64,000 nt of DNA from JAVXCQ01 sp036659415 (GCA_036659415.1 JAVXCQ010000003.1:47353-111352), one strand, 5' to 3'. Counted from the first letter of the stretch, positions 51,023 to 60,400 are shown. Notes: generated by a model not told the origin, from the letters alone. Translations and numbers: made by a program.

Positions 51023-52384
51023 ATGTTAGCATTAATGATTGCTTTACTAGTGACTGGCTGGGTTGGCTATTTGATTTTCAAAAAGTATTCACCCCAAGCC
51101 GTCTTGTTGACAGGCGGTATCATGCTTATGGCTTGTTCGCTACTTTTGGGTACGGGTAGTATTATTACAGCGAAACAAAGCACAGGGTTTGCCTGGTTTG
51201 ACATCTTTGAATTTATGAAATGTACTTTTAGTAGTAGAGCCGCCGCCTTAGGTCTGATGATTATGACCGTGGCCGGTTTTGCGAAATACATGGATCATAT
51301 TGGAGCCAGTAAGGTGCTAGTGTTTTTAGCCGCTAAACCTCTGGCAAAATTAAAAGCACCCTATGTAGTGTTGGCATTAACCTATGTTTTAGGACAGTTT
51401 TTGGCCTTATTTATTACTAGTGCTTCCGGGCTCGGCTTACTTTTAATGGTGACTATGTATCCGGTTCTCATTGGTTTGGGTGTGAGCCCTCTGTCCGCAG
51501 TAGCTGTCATTGGTACGACACAGTCCCTAGATATTGGACCTGGTTCCGGTAACAGTGTTTTGGCGGCGAATAGTGCCGGCATGGATATTGCCACATATTT
51601 TGCTCATTACCAAATACCGGTAGGCCTTTGTATTGTGTTTGTGGTGGCGATTTTGCACTACCTAACGCAAAGCTACTTTGACCGCAGAGCAGGGCATGAA
51701 GCAGTGGTAACCCAGGTTTTTGATGAAGCCACGATGCAAGATTTGCCACCTAAATTTTATGCTTTGTTACCTTGTATTCCCTTAGTTTTAATTCTAACTT
51801 TTAGTAAACTTGCGATTAAATCGGTCAAAATGGACGTTATTACGGCGATGCTCATGGCGACTGCCATGGCTATGTTGTGCGAATATGTGCGCAAAGGCAA
51901 TTTAAAAGAAGTTTTTAGTTCTTTGCAGGTGTTCTTTAATGGTATGGGGGTGCAGTTTGCAACCGTAATCACCTTGATCGTCGCCGGTGAAACTTTTGCC
52001 AATGGTTTAAAATCCATCGGAGCGATTAACACTTTAATTATGGGAGCCCAAAGCTTGGGTTTAGGCGTAGGCTTTATGATTATCGTGATGACTCTAATTA
52101 TTTCGGCGTCCGCCATCGTCATGGGTAGCGGTAATGCTCCGTTCTTTGCTTTTTCGGCGCTGGTGCCGGACGTAGCTAGCAAAGTGGGCGTTAGTGCCGT
52201 TTCCATGCTCTTACCCATGCAGTTTGCTTCCAGTATTGCCAGAAGTGTTTCACCAATTACCGCCGTTATCGTAGCGGTATCAGGAGCGGCTAATGTTTCG
52301 CCGTTTGATGCCATTAAAAGAACGATGATTCCTATGGCGGGAGCATTATTGGTTAATATTATTGCTTCGTTTATTTTCTGCTAA
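51023..52384 (+). CDS. DcuC-family transporter linked to isoaspartyl dipeptidase
   Basis: 453 aa from ATG 51023 after AAAGGGGGA (GTG 51005 overlaps that site). About 12 membrane helices; A-K-Y-M-D-H-I-G-A-S, D-I-G-P-G-S-G-N-S-V, V-M-G-S-G-N-A-P-F-F and R-S-V-S-P-I-T-A-V-I-V. Next in the unit is iadA, 63 bases downstream, so beta-aspartyl peptides or aspartate/fumarate are likely substrates. Confidence 0.88.
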   Translation: MLALMIALLVTGWVGYLIFKKYSPQAVLLTGGIMLMACSLLLGTGSIITAKQSTGFAWFDIFEFMKCTFSSRAAALGLMIMTVAGFAKYMDHIGASKVLVFLAAKPLAKLKAPYVVLALTYVLGQFLALFITSASGLGLLLMVTMYPVLIGLGVSPLSAVAVIGTTQSLDIGPGSGNSVLAANSAGMDIATYFAHYQIPVGLCIVFVVAILHYLTQSYFDRRAGHEAVVTQVFDEATMQDLPPKFYALLPCIPLVLILTFSKLAIKSVKMDVITAMLMATAMAMLCEYVRKGNLKEVFSSLQVFFNGMGVQFATVITLIVAGETFANGLKSIGAINTLIMGAQSLGLGVGFMIIVMTLIISASAIVMGSGNAPFFAFSALVPDVASKVGVSAVSMLLPMQFASSIARSVSPITAVIVAVSGAANVSPFDAIKRTMIPMAGALLVNIIASFIFC

Positions 52385-52447
52385 AGGAGCGCTCAACGAA
52401 GCTGTTATAACAGGAGTAAAAGTAGGACTAATAAAGGAGGAAAAATC

Positions 52448-53614
52448 ATGATTACCTTATTAAAAAATTGTCACGTTTATGCACCGGCAGACCTAGGGTG
52501 CCAAGATATGCTTTTAGCTGGGGGCAAGATTGTTAAAATTGCACCTGGTATTGATGTAACTGGTTTGGGCGACGGTGTGGAAGTTTTGGAGGTAGGCGGC
52601 GCTAGTGTGGTGCCGGGCTTTATTGACCAGCACGTCCATTTAATTGGCGGCGGCGGTGAAGGCAGTTTTCACACCAGGACACCGGAAGTTGTTCTCACAG
52701 ATTTGACTTTAGGCGGGACTACTTCTGTAGTAGGCGTTTTAGGTACGGACGATATTACGCGGAGTATGGAAGCCCTTTATGCTAAAGCCAAGGGTTTGGA
52801 AGAAGAAGGTTTGACCACCTGGATTTATTCCGGTGCGTACCCTATTCCGACACCGACTTTAACCGGTTCTGTTCGCCGGGACCTGGTCATTATTGACAAA
52901 GTTATCGGCACCGGCGAAATTGCTATGAGCGACCATCGTAATAGTGCTCAAACCAAAGAAGATTTTGCTAAACTAGCGGCGGAAGCACGAGTAGGCGGTA
53001 TTTTGTCCGGCAAAGCCGGTGTTTTACATATTCACGTGGGACCGGGACCACGCAAATTACAATGGCTTTTTGAAATTCTGACAGAAACGGATCTGCCGAT
53101 TGCTAATTTCACGCCTACCCATTGTAATAGAGAGAGCGGACTACTGGCAGAAGCTATTAAATTTAGCCAATTGGGCGGGATGATTGACTTCACTTCCAGC
53201 TCACCGATTATTGCCCCTACCAGGGTGCAGGCTCCTGACGCAGTGAAAGTTGCCGTTGCTGCCGGCGTACCCGTGGAACAAATGACTATGAGCTCTGATG
53301 GTAATGGCTCCATGCCTCGTTTTGACGAGCATAATAATTACATCGGTTTAACCGCAGCTGAACCCAAAACGTTGCACGCGTGTTTGCGGGAAATTGTGCA
53401 AAGAGGTATTTTGCCACTAGAGGAAGCGTTGAAGTTAATTACGGTGAACGTGGCGACTAGTTTGAAACTTCCCCACAAAGGCCAGTTGGCAGAAGATTTT
53501 GATGCAGATGTGGTTATTTTGGATGCTGACTATCAGGTGCAAGCTGTTTTTGCCAAGGGTCGGCAAATGGTTAAAGACGGAGTGGCCCTCGTTAAAGGTA
53601 CTTTTGAAAAATAA
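52448..53614 (+). CDS. iadA: Isoaspartyl (beta-aspartyl) dipeptidase
   Basis: 388 aa amidohydrolase. Binuclear zinc ligands in D-Q-H-V-H-L-I-G-G-G-G-E, the probable carbamylated Lys in G-G-I-L-S-G-K-A-G, His in T-P-T-H-C-N-R, and the catalytic Asp in S-S-D-G-N-G-S. It hydrolyses beta-Asp-X dipeptides from damaged proteins, giving aspartate. Start follows GGAGGAAAAATC. Together with the preceding carrier it forms a beta-aspartyl peptide utilisation unit. Confidence 0.96.
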   Translation: MITLLKNCHVYAPADLGCQDMLLAGGKIVKIAPGIDVTGLGDGVEVLEVGGASVVPGFIDQHVHLIGGGGEGSFHTRTPEVVLTDLTLGGTTSVVGVLGTDDITRSMEALYAKAKGLEEEGLTTWIYSGAYPIPTPTLTGSVRRDLVIIDKVIGTGEIAMSDHRNSAQTKEDFAKLAAEARVGGILSGKAGVLHIHVGPGPRKLQWLFEILTETDLPIANFTPTHCNRESGLLAEAIKFSQLGGMIDFTSSSPIIAPTRVQAPDAVKVAVAAGVPVEQMTMSSDGNGSMPRFDEHNNYIGLTAAEPKTLHACLREIVQRGILPLEEALKLITVNVATSLKLPHKGQLAEDFDADVVILDADYQVQAVFAKGRQMVKDGVALVKGTFEK

Positions 53615-53675
53615 AAAACGCAATAAAGCCCCGTGGCACATCGTGATGGAGGGTGTTCACACCAACGTAAACTTG

Positions 53676-53712
53676 ATCGCGAAGCAGTTATTATTGCTTC
53701 GCGATTTCTTTA
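53676..53712 (+). terminator. Terminator after iadA
   Basis: ATCGCGAAGCA ... TGCTTCGCGAT followed by a T-rich stretch. The remaining gap to hdrB holds an imperfect repeat of ACGCA-TTTTGT (53768-53800) but no convincing -35/-10 pair. Confidence 0.88.
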
Positions 53713-53902
53713 TAGAGTCTGTCCACCGAGTTTAGTACGCTAGTAGCGGGCCGAGCAACGTCCCTGTACGCAAATTTTGTTTTTGCACGCATTTTGTATA
53801 CAGGAAAAGAAGAAGCAATGTAGAATATTAACAGTATCTTATATGTACGAAAGCTTTGACATTTAGTCCCTAAAAGGGCCTTGATTTAAAGGAGGATCTA
53901 CT

Positions 53903-54703
53903 ATGATCTACAATTATTATCCCGGGTGCACTTTAAGCACCAAAGCCAAAGAACTGGATCTCTATGCCCGCCGGGCCGCAGAACGCCTGGGCTTTCCCTT
54001 GGTGGAACTGCCGGAGTGGCAATGTTGTGGGGCAGTCTATCCCCTTGCGCAGGACGAAATAGCGACTAGACTGGCGGCAGTGCGAGCACTAGCAGCCGCT
54101 AGTGCTAATGGTGGTACGCTAGTGACCCTGTGTTCTGCTTGTCATCATGTGCTAAAACGTGTCAATCACGATATGGCAACGAATGTGGAATTGAGAAATA
54201 AAATCAATGCTTATTTAGAACTGCCTACACCTTACGGTGGGGAAACCCAGGTGCTACATTATCTAGAAGTTGTCCGCAAGGTTGTAGGTTTTGAACGATT
54301 GGCTAGTTTAGTGACGCAACCCTTAACCGGTCGCAAGATTGGTGCTTATTATGGTTGTATGCTACTACGGCCAGCTGGAATTATGGAGTTTGACGATCCG
54401 GAAAATCCTACAGTGCTAGAAGATTTCCTGCGGATATTGGGTGCGACGCCGGTTAGTTTCCCCTTGCGCAATGAGTGTTGTGCCGGCTATTTGGCGGTGA
54501 CGGATAAAATAAAGCCCCAAACTATGGTGGGCGATATTTTGACTTCTGCTCGTGGTCAGGGCGTGGAAGAACTGATTACGGCGTGCCCTCTGTGTGCTTA
54601 TAACCTGGTAGTTAATGCCACGGCAAAGCAACGTTTGCCCCTAGCTTATTTTACAGAGCTGTTGGCAGAAGCTTTGGGCGTGAAAGAAGTAGGTGAAGCG
54701 TGA
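53903..54703 (+). CDS. hdrB: Heterodisulfide reductase subunit B-like protein (HdrB)
   Basis: 266 aa with two complete CCG motifs: C9, C41-C42, C77-x-x-C80 and C152, C192-C193, C228-x-x-C231, the ligands of the two noncubane [4Fe-4S] clusters that split disulfides in methanogen HdrB. Start after AAAGGAGG. In bacteria the physiological disulfide is unknown; DsrC is proposed in Desulfovibrio, but no dsrC is in the window. First gene of a nine-gene unit with all spacings short or overlapping; overlaps hdrC by one base. Confidence 0.93.
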   Translation: MIYNYYPGCTLSTKAKELDLYARRAAERLGFPLVELPEWQCCGAVYPLAQDEIATRLAAVRALAAASANGGTLVTLCSACHHVLKRVNHDMATNVELRNKINAYLELPTPYGGETQVLHYLEVVRKVVGFERLASLVTQPLTGRKIGAYYGCMLLRPAGIMEFDDPENPTVLEDFLRILGATPVSFPLRNECCAGYLAVTDKIKPQTMVGDILTSARGQGVEELITACPLCAYNLVVNATAKQRLPLAYFTELLAEALGVKEVGEA

Positions 54704-55095
54704 TGGCGACAACGGAACAAAAACTGGCACAAGAAATTATTTTGATGGCCGGTACAGATGTTAAGCAATGTATGCAGTGCGGTAAATGCTCTGCCAGTTG
54801 TCCCGTGGGTAATGCGATGGAGTTTTTGCCCCATCGCTTTGTTTGGGAATTAATGCAGGGACGGGCAGAACGTTTGTTGGCTTCTCGTTCTGCGTGGCAG
54901 TGCTTGTCCTGTTTTGCCTGCGAAGCTCGTTGCCCGCGAGGTGTCAGCCCGGTTAACTTGATGGAGGCAGTGCGTTTAACGGTGATTCGCCAGCAGGGTG
55001 CTAATACGCTTAGCCTTGATGAACTGCCGAGCAAGCTAGATGAACAAATGCCTCAGCAAGCCATTGTGGCGGCATTGCGGAAATATAATAAATAA
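54703..55095 (+). CDS. hdrC: Heterodisulfide reductase subunit C-like protein (HdrC)
   Basis: 130 aa from ATG 54703, overlapping the hdrB stop. Two [4Fe-4S] motifs, C-M-Q-C-G-K-C-S-A-S-C-P and C-L-S-C-F-A-C-E-A-R-C-P, bridge HdrA to HdrB. The size is shorter than methanogen HdrC but normal for bacterial forms. Confidence 0.93.
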   Translation: MATTEQKLAQEIILMAGTDVKQCMQCGKCSASCPVGNAMEFLPHRFVWELMQGRAERLLASRSAWQCLSCFACEARCPRGVSPVNLMEAVRLTVIRQQGANTLSLDELPSKLDEQMPQQAIVAALRKYNK

Positions 55096-55135
55096 TTAAA
55101 GCACGGCGTTAAAAATGCCAGAGGAGGTAAACACA

Positions 55136-57121
55136 GTGCAAAAAATAGGCGTTTTTGTATGTTGGTGTGGCAGTAATATTGCCGGCACTGTTGATGTGGC
55201 GCAGGTGGTCGCAAGCGTGAAAAACGTTTCCGGCGTAGCTTTTGCCGCAGACTATAAATATATGTGTTCCGAAGGTGGTCAGGACTTAATTCACAGTGCT
55301 GTTCGTGATTATGGACTAGACCGCATCGTAGTGTGTTCCTGTTCTCCCCGTATGCATGAGGCGACGTTTAGAAAAGCGGCGGAAGCGGCAGGGATTAATC
55401 CGTATTTAGTTGAAATTGCCAATATTCGCGAACATTGTTCGTGGGTACATAAAGATAAAACCGTGGCTACAGCGAAGGCCATTGCACTCGCGGAGGCCGC
55501 TATTGCCAAAGTTAGAAATAATGTGGCCTTAGTGTCCGGAACTAGTGCGGTGACCAAAAGAGCGCTAGTCATCGGGGGTGGGATTGCCGGTTTACAGACG
55601 GCACTGGATATAGCCGAAGCTGGTTATCAAGTGGATATTGTGGAAAAAGCTCCTACCATTGGCGGCAAAATGGCGCAATTGGATAAGACCTTCCCCACGC
55701 TGGATTGTTCGGCCTGTATTTTGACGCCCAAAATGGTAGACGCCGCCGCTCATCCCAACATTACTATCTATACTTACAGTGAAGTGGAAAAAGTCAGCGG
55801 GTTCGTCGGTAAATTTCAGGTAGATATTCGCAAAAAGGCTCGGAGCGTAGCCGTTGACCGTTGTAGCGGTTGTGGTTTGTGTGCTGAAAAATGTCCTGCC
55901 CGCAAAGCACCTAGTGAGTTTGATGAGGGCTTGCGTAATCGCGGCGCCATCTATATTCCTTTTGCTCAAGCAATACCCAATGTACCGGTGATTGACCGGG
56001 AACAATGTCTGAAATTCACCACTGGCAAATGCGGTATTTGTGCCAAAATTTGTCCAGCCGGAGCGATTGAATATGAGCAAGAAGATGAAATTATAACCCA
56101 GAACTATGGCGCTATTGTGTTAGCAACAGGTTTTGAAACTTTAGATTTGGCTAAATTTGGCGAGTTGGGCTATGACCGCTGCCAGGACGTTGTGACCTCC
56201 CTAGAATTTGAGCGGCTAACCAATGCAGCAGGTCCTACCAATGGTCATTTGGAGCGCCTATCCGATGGCAAGGTACCGCGCAAAATCGTATTTGTTTCCT
56301 GTGTGGGTTCCCGTGATACGTCAAAGCGGGGCAAAACCTATTGCTCCAAGATTTGTTGTATGTACACGGCTAAGCACGCGATGCTGGTTAAAGAGAAATA
56401 TCCTCAGATTGATGTGACGGTATTTTATATTGATGTACGCACGCCAGGCAAAGGCTTTGATGAATTTCAGCGTCGTGCGGTAGAAGAATACGGTGTCCAT
56501 TATATTCGAGGTCAAGTAGGTAAAGTTGTTGACGAGGGTGAAGCTTTACTAGTTTTTGCTAGTGACTTAACTAGCGGCGAGCACCTTTGCCTGTCTACGG
56601 ACATGGTAGTTTTGGCTACCGCAGTAACACCAGCTACTGATGCGCGCAAGCTAGCTACCATGCTGACTGCCAGTATTGATACCAATGATTTTTATACGGA
56701 AGCGCATCCAAAATTGCGACCAGTAGAAAGTCCTACCGCCGGTATTTTTCTTGCCGGTATGTGTCAGGGACCAAAAGATATCCCGGAAACTGTTGCCCAA
56801 GCAGGAGCAGCGGCAGTCAAAGTTTTGGGGCTGCTTTCCAAAGACCAGCTTCTAACCAATCCTTGCGTGGCTCATTGTGATGAAGCTATTTGTAGCGGGT
56901 GCCAAGCTTGTAGTAAAGTATGCCCCTACGGTGCAATTACCTATGTGGAAAAAGAAGTTATTACCCTAAGCGGTAAGCGGGAACAGCGGACAGTAGCCAG
57001 TGTGAACGACGCTTTGTGTCAAGGCTGTGGTGCTTGTACGGTTGCTTGTCCGTCTGGAACTATGGATTTACGAGGCTTTAGCAATAAGCAGATTATAGCG
57101 GAGGTGGATGCGATATGTTAG
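55136..57121 (+). CDS. hdrA: Heterodisulfide reductase subunit A-like protein (HdrA)
   Basis: 661 aa from GTG 55136; GAGGAGG is 8-9 bases upstream and the protein then starts like HdrA (K-I-G-V-F-V-C-W-C-G-S-N-I-A-G). An ATG 21 bases upstream lacks a site. FAD motif G-G-G-I-A-G-L-Q-T-A (about 147), an FeS insertion (C-S-G-C-G-L-C-A-E-K-C-P and C-G-I-C-A-K-I-C-P), C-S-K-I-C-C, and two C-terminal ferredoxin motifs (C-S-G-C-Q-A-C-S-K-V-C-P and C-Q-G-C-G-A-C-T-V-A-C-P). HdrA carries the bifurcating flavin in characterised complexes, so it is the likely branching point here. Overlaps the next gene by seven bases. Confidence 0.95.
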   Translation: MQKIGVFVCWCGSNIAGTVDVAQVVASVKNVSGVAFAADYKYMCSEGGQDLIHSAVRDYGLDRIVVCSCSPRMHEATFRKAAEAAGINPYLVEIANIREHCSWVHKDKTVATAKAIALAEAAIAKVRNNVALVSGTSAVTKRALVIGGGIAGLQTALDIAEAGYQVDIVEKAPTIGGKMAQLDKTFPTLDCSACILTPKMVDAAAHPNITIYTYSEVEKVSGFVGKFQVDIRKKARSVAVDRCSGCGLCAEKCPARKAPSEFDEGLRNRGAIYIPFAQAIPNVPVIDREQCLKFTTGKCGICAKICPAGAIEYEQEDEIITQNYGAIVLATGFETLDLAKFGELGYDRCQDVVTSLEFERLTNAAGPTNGHLERLSDGKVPRKIVFVSCVGSRDTSKRGKTYCSKICCMYTAKHAMLVKEKYPQIDVTVFYIDVRTPGKGFDEFQRRAVEEYGVHYIRGQVGKVVDEGEALLVFASDLTSGEHLCLSTDMVVLATAVTPATDARKLATMLTASIDTNDFYTEAHPKLRPVESPTAGIFLAGMCQGPKDIPETVAQAGAAAVKVLGLLSKDQLLTNPCVAHCDEAICSGCQACSKVCPYGAITYVEKEVITLSGKREQRTVASVNDALCQGCGACTVACPSGTMDLRGFSNKQIIAEVDAIC

Positions 57122-57567
57122 ACTCTAGCGAGCAGGAAACAAAAACCTTTGAGCCGCTGATTGTAGCCTTTTGTTGTAATTGGTGTAGCTACGCCGGTGC
57201 TGATATGGCTGGTACAGCCCGCAAAGCCTATCCTGCCAATGTTAAAATCATCAAAGTTCCTTGTTCTTGCCGCGTGAATCCCACTTTTATCTTGCGCGCT
57301 TTTCAAAAGGGAGCAGATGGTGTGATTATCGCTGGTTGTCATCCCGGTGACTGTCATTATACTTCCGGCAATTACTATACTAGACGGCGTTTGACGCTAC
57401 TTATGAGTATGTTGGACTTTTTGGGTGTGGATAAGGAACGCTTGCGTTTAGAATGGGTTTCGGCAGCAGAAGGCAATAAATTTGCCGAAGTTATGACCGA
57501 TTTTGTGGCGACCATTACCACCTTGGGCGCTAATGTAAAGTTGAGGGATTTGCGATGTCAAAAATAG
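57115..57567 (+). CDS. flxD: MvhD/FlxD-type iron-sulfur subunit
   Basis: 150 aa. F-C-C-N-W-C-S-Y-A-G-A-D, C-S-C-R-V-N-P and A-G-C-H-P-G-D-C-H-Y match MvhD, the [2Fe-2S] protein delivering electrons to HdrA. There are no hydrogenase large or small subunit genes, so it should link to the FlxABC module below, as FlxD does in Desulfovibrio vulgaris. Confidence 0.92.
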   Translation: MLDSSEQETKTFEPLIVAFCCNWCSYAGADMAGTARKAYPANVKIIKVPCSCRVNPTFILRAFQKGADGVIIAGCHPGDCHYTSGNYYTRRRLTLLMSMLDFLGVDKERLRLEWVSAAEGNKFAEVMTDFVATITTLGANVKLRDLRCQK

Positions 57568-58532
57568 CAGAACTGATGCTTCAAGAAGCTACCCAGCTAC
57601 TTACCACTCAAGCAGTAGATAAAGTACTGGCTTGGCGTAGGGGCGAAATGGGTTATGATCCGGCACCGGCCTTTTTCCGGCAGGCGGAGGAATTGACAGA
57701 CCTAGTTTATAATGAGTTTTGTGGCTCCAATCTGAGTAAATATTTATTGGCCGCCAGCCAAAAAGGTGAACGGGTAGCAGTATTTCTGAAACCTTGTGAC
57801 ACTTATAGTTTGAACCAATTATTGCAAGACGGCCGTGTGCAGCGAGAATTAGTAACCGTCATTGGTATTCCCTGTGGCGGGATGTTAGATATTAAACAAA
57901 TTAAAGACCAAGGTATTAAAGGAGTTAAAACCGTAACGGTAGCAGCTGGCCAAGTGACGCTGGTCACAGCCTACGGTACGAAAGTTGTGCCACAAGCAGC
58001 GGTCTTACTGCGCAAATGTACAGCTTGTAAAGGTAATGAGTATAAAATAGCAGACCTAGAGCTAGGGGACAAACTGCCAGTGCCACCGGGGACGGATAGA
58101 TTTGCACAGGTTCGGGCTTTGGAGCAAATGACGGCTGCCCAGCGGTTTAGCTTTTGGCAAAAAGAATTGTCCAAATGTATTCGTTGCAACGCTTGTCGTG
58201 ATATTTGTCCGGCGTGTAGTTGCGAACAATGTATTTTTGATAACCCCCAGGCCGCAGTAGCAGGTAAGGCTAACGCTAACTCTGCCGAGGAGCAAATGTT
58301 CCATATTATCCGCGCCTTTCATGTGGCCGGTCGGTGTACAGATTGCGGCGAATGTGCCCGCGTCTGCCCGCAAGGTATTCCGCTGGATCTGTTAAATCGC
58401 AAATTTATTTTAGATATTAATGAAATTTATGGTGAATATCAAGCTGGGGCTACCAGTGACGCCGAGGCGCCACTACTCAAATTTGACCCCGCTGATGCCG
58501 AGTCGACGATTGTTTCGCAAAGGAGGGGTTAA
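57555..58532 (+). CDS. flxC: FlxC-like [4Fe-4S] protein with FrhB-type region
   Basis: 325 aa, overlapping the previous gene by 13 bases. The N-terminal 190 residues resemble FrhB/FdhB-type proteins (L-K-P-C-D-T-Y-S-L-N-Q-L, G-I-P-C-G-G-M), followed by two [4Fe-4S] motifs, C-I-R-C-N-A-C-R-D-I-C-P-A-C and C-T-D-C-G-E-C-A-R-V-C-P. It is in the place of FlxC. The symbol rests on gene order plus domain type. Confidence 0.8.
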   Translation: MSKIAELMLQEATQLLTTQAVDKVLAWRRGEMGYDPAPAFFRQAEELTDLVYNEFCGSNLSKYLLAASQKGERVAVFLKPCDTYSLNQLLQDGRVQRELVTVIGIPCGGMLDIKQIKDQGIKGVKTVTVAAGQVTLVTAYGTKVVPQAAVLLRKCTACKGNEYKIADLELGDKLPVPPGTDRFAQVRALEQMTAAQRFSFWQKELSKCIRCNACRDICPACSCEQCIFDNPQAAVAGKANANSAEEQMFHIIRAFHVAGRCTDCGECARVCPQGIPLDLLNRKFILDINEIYGEYQAGATSDAEAPLLKFDPADAESTIVSQRRG

Positions 58533-58536
58533 GGTG

Positions 58537-59568
58537 ATGCTGAAAATTACGCAGGAACAACTACCCAAGCTGTGGGCACTCCTAGCCCAACAAGGTGAGC
58601 TGTATGTACCAACTACGGTTACCACCGGGACGGTAGATTTTGCCCGTTATGAAAAAGGTATGACGGTGGACGTAACGACTACTTTAACAGCTAAATCGCT
58701 CAAAGACCTCTTTTTCCCCCAAGTAGAAAATATTGTGGATTTTACTACTGCTGGGCAGAAAATTGCAGTGCTGGAGCATCCGCTACAGACTATGCCCACC
58801 ATTGCTTTTGGTGTGCGGGCCTGTGATGTGCGCAGTTTTGCTATTTTGGATCGGGTGTTTTTGCAAGCCCCAGTAGATGCTTTTTATGAGGCTAGACGCC
58901 GGGCTTGCACTATTATCGGTCTTGCTTGTAGTGAACCTGAAGAAACTTGTTTTTGTCAAAGCTTCGGTATTGACCCAACCCAGCCGGAAAGTGACGTGGT
59001 AACCTGGCTAGTTGCGGGAGATTTGTATTGGCAGGCACAAACTGCCAAAGGCGAAGCACTGACGGTTTACGTGAAGGAGCTGGCAGAGGTAGTGGAAGAG
59101 GAACAGGTGGCGCTGCAACGGGAACGCACTAGGGCAGTTCTAGCCCAGTTACCCCTGGCAGACTTTACTGTAGCTGCCAAAATTCCTCAAAACGAAGAAC
59201 GGGTTTTTGCTTCGGCCGTGTGGGAACGACTTAGTGGCACTTGCCTTAGTTGTTGCACGTGTACGTACGTTTGTCCGACCTGTCATTGCTACGATATTCG
59301 TGATTACGAAAATGAGAATAAGGTGGAACGTTTCCGCTGTTGGGATTCTTGTATGTGTGCTGATTTTACCAAAATGGCGCACGGTAATCCGCGCAAAAGC
59401 AAATTGGAACGTTTCCGCCAAAGATATATGCACAAATTAGTTTATTTCCCCGCTAATAACGATGAGGTTTACGCCTGTGTTGGGTGTGGCCGTTGCCTAA
59501 GCAAATGCCCGGTCAATCTGAATATCGTCAAGGTAGCAAAAGCATTGGAGGCGAGTGACGATGTGTAA
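58537..59568 (+). CDS. flxB: FlxB-like [4Fe-4S] dicluster protein (AsrA-like)
   Basis: 343 aa from ATG 58537 (AGGAGGGG eight bases upstream). C-terminal C-L-S-C-C-T-C-T-Y-V-C-P-T-C and C-V-G-C-G-R-C-L-S-K-C-P motifs; the N-terminal part has R-A-C-D-V-R-S-F and C-S-E-P-E-E-T-C-F-C, as in anaerobic sulfite reductase subunit A and FlxB. No AsrC (siroheme) partner is present, which argues against sulfite reduction. Overlaps flxA by eight bases. Confidence 0.85.
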   Translation: MLKITQEQLPKLWALLAQQGELYVPTTVTTGTVDFARYEKGMTVDVTTTLTAKSLKDLFFPQVENIVDFTTAGQKIAVLEHPLQTMPTIAFGVRACDVRSFAILDRVFLQAPVDAFYEARRRACTIIGLACSEPEETCFCQSFGIDPTQPESDVVTWLVAGDLYWQAQTAKGEALTVYVKELAEVVEEEQVALQRERTRAVLAQLPLADFTVAAKIPQNEERVFASAVWERLSGTCLSCCTCTYVCPTCHCYDIRDYENENKVERFRCWDSCMCADFTKMAHGNPRKSKLERFRQRYMHKLVYFPANNDEVYACVGCGRCLSKCPVNLNIVKVAKALEASDDV

Positions 59569-60400
59569 TTGTACTAAAACCGATACGTTAGTACCTGTGA
59601 TTGTAGAAATTAAAGCCATTCGTCAAGATACGGCTGATGTTAAAACCTTTAGAGTAGAAAGACCGGAAGGCGGACAAGCTTTTGCTTTTATGCCTGGACA
59701 ATGTGCCATGCTGTCAGTACCGGGTAAGGGGGAGGCTATTTTCTCCATAACCTCTTCACCTACAAACCTAGAATTTATGGAATTTAGCATTAAACGTTGC
59801 GGTGAAATTACCGATTACTTGCACGCAGCAGAAGTCGGCCAGCAAATTGCTATCCGCGGACCTTACGGCAATGCTTTCCCCGTAACAGATGCTTTGGTGG
59901 GCAAGGATATTTTGTTTGTGGCCGGTGGTATCGGTTTAGCACCGCTTCGGTCAGTGATTAACTATATGCTAGCTAAGCGCAGTGACTATGGACAATTAGA
60001 CGTGGTCTACGGTGCTCGCAGCAAGGAAGATTTTGTAGACTATGAGGAATTAACTACTGTGTGGCCGGCGGAGCCTCAAAGTGCAGTGCATTTGACCATT
60101 GACCGCCCCCAAGCAGGTTGGCAGGGTAACGTAGGGTTTGTTCCACAGTTTTTGCAAGACCTTCAATTCTCGCCGGATAAAACAGTCCTAGTTTGCGGAC
60201 CGCCGATTATGATTAAGCTGTGCTTAGCGGCACTGCTTAAAATGGGTTTTCAAAAAACTCAGGTGTATACCACTTTGGAGTTACGCATGAAATGTGGCAT
60301 CGGCAAATGTGGTCGCTGCAATATCGGTAGCAAATACGTGTGCAAAGATGGACCGGTGTTCCGTTGCGATGAATTGGACGAATTGCCGGACGAATATTAA
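59561..60400 (+). CDS. flxA: FlxA-like FAD/NAD(P)H oxidoreductase (AsrB/DHODB-type)
   Basis: 279 aa from ATG 59561 (GGAGG nine bases upstream; GTG 59555 is too close). A ferredoxin-reductase fold: flavin motif F-M-P-G-Q-C-A-M-L ... F-S-I-T-S-S-P, NAD(P) motif V-A-G-G-I-G-L-A-P-L-R-S, V-C-G-P-P and a C-terminal [2Fe-2S] site C-G-I-G-K-C-G-R-C-N-I-G ... C. It is the entry point for NAD(P)H electrons into the Flx-Hdr complex. Confidence 0.9.
   Translation: MCNCTKTDTLVPVIVEIKAIRQDTADVKTFRVERPEGGQAFAFMPGQCAMLSVPGKGEAIFSITSSPTNLEFMEFSIKRCGEITDYLHAAEVGQQIAIRGPYGNAFPVTDALVGKDILFVAGGIGLAPLRSVINYMLAKRSDYGQLDVVYGARSKEDFVDYEELTTVWPAEPQSAVHLTIDRPQAGWQGNVGFVPQFLQDLQFSPDKTVLVCGPPIMIKLCLAALLKMGFQKTQVYTTLELRMKCGIGKCGRCNIGSKYVCKDGPVFRCDELDELPDEY

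Noticed and set aside
51757..52314. Open frame of 185 codons on the minus strand inside the third DcuC-family gene
   Set aside because: Shadow of a membrane protein gene; Ala/Thr/Pro/Lys-rich nonsense composition and no start signal. The same holds for minus frames at 13077-13541 and the plus frame at 36781-37152.
57115..57567. Part of an F420-non-reducing hydrogenase (MvhADG)
   Set aside because: Only the MvhD-like subunit is present; no NiFe large or small subunit lies in the operon.
58537..60400. Anaerobic sulfite reductase AsrAB
   Set aside because: Both proteins resemble AsrA and AsrB, but the siroheme subunit AsrC is missing and the genes are embedded with hdrABC and an MvhD-type gene, which fits FlxB/FlxA better.
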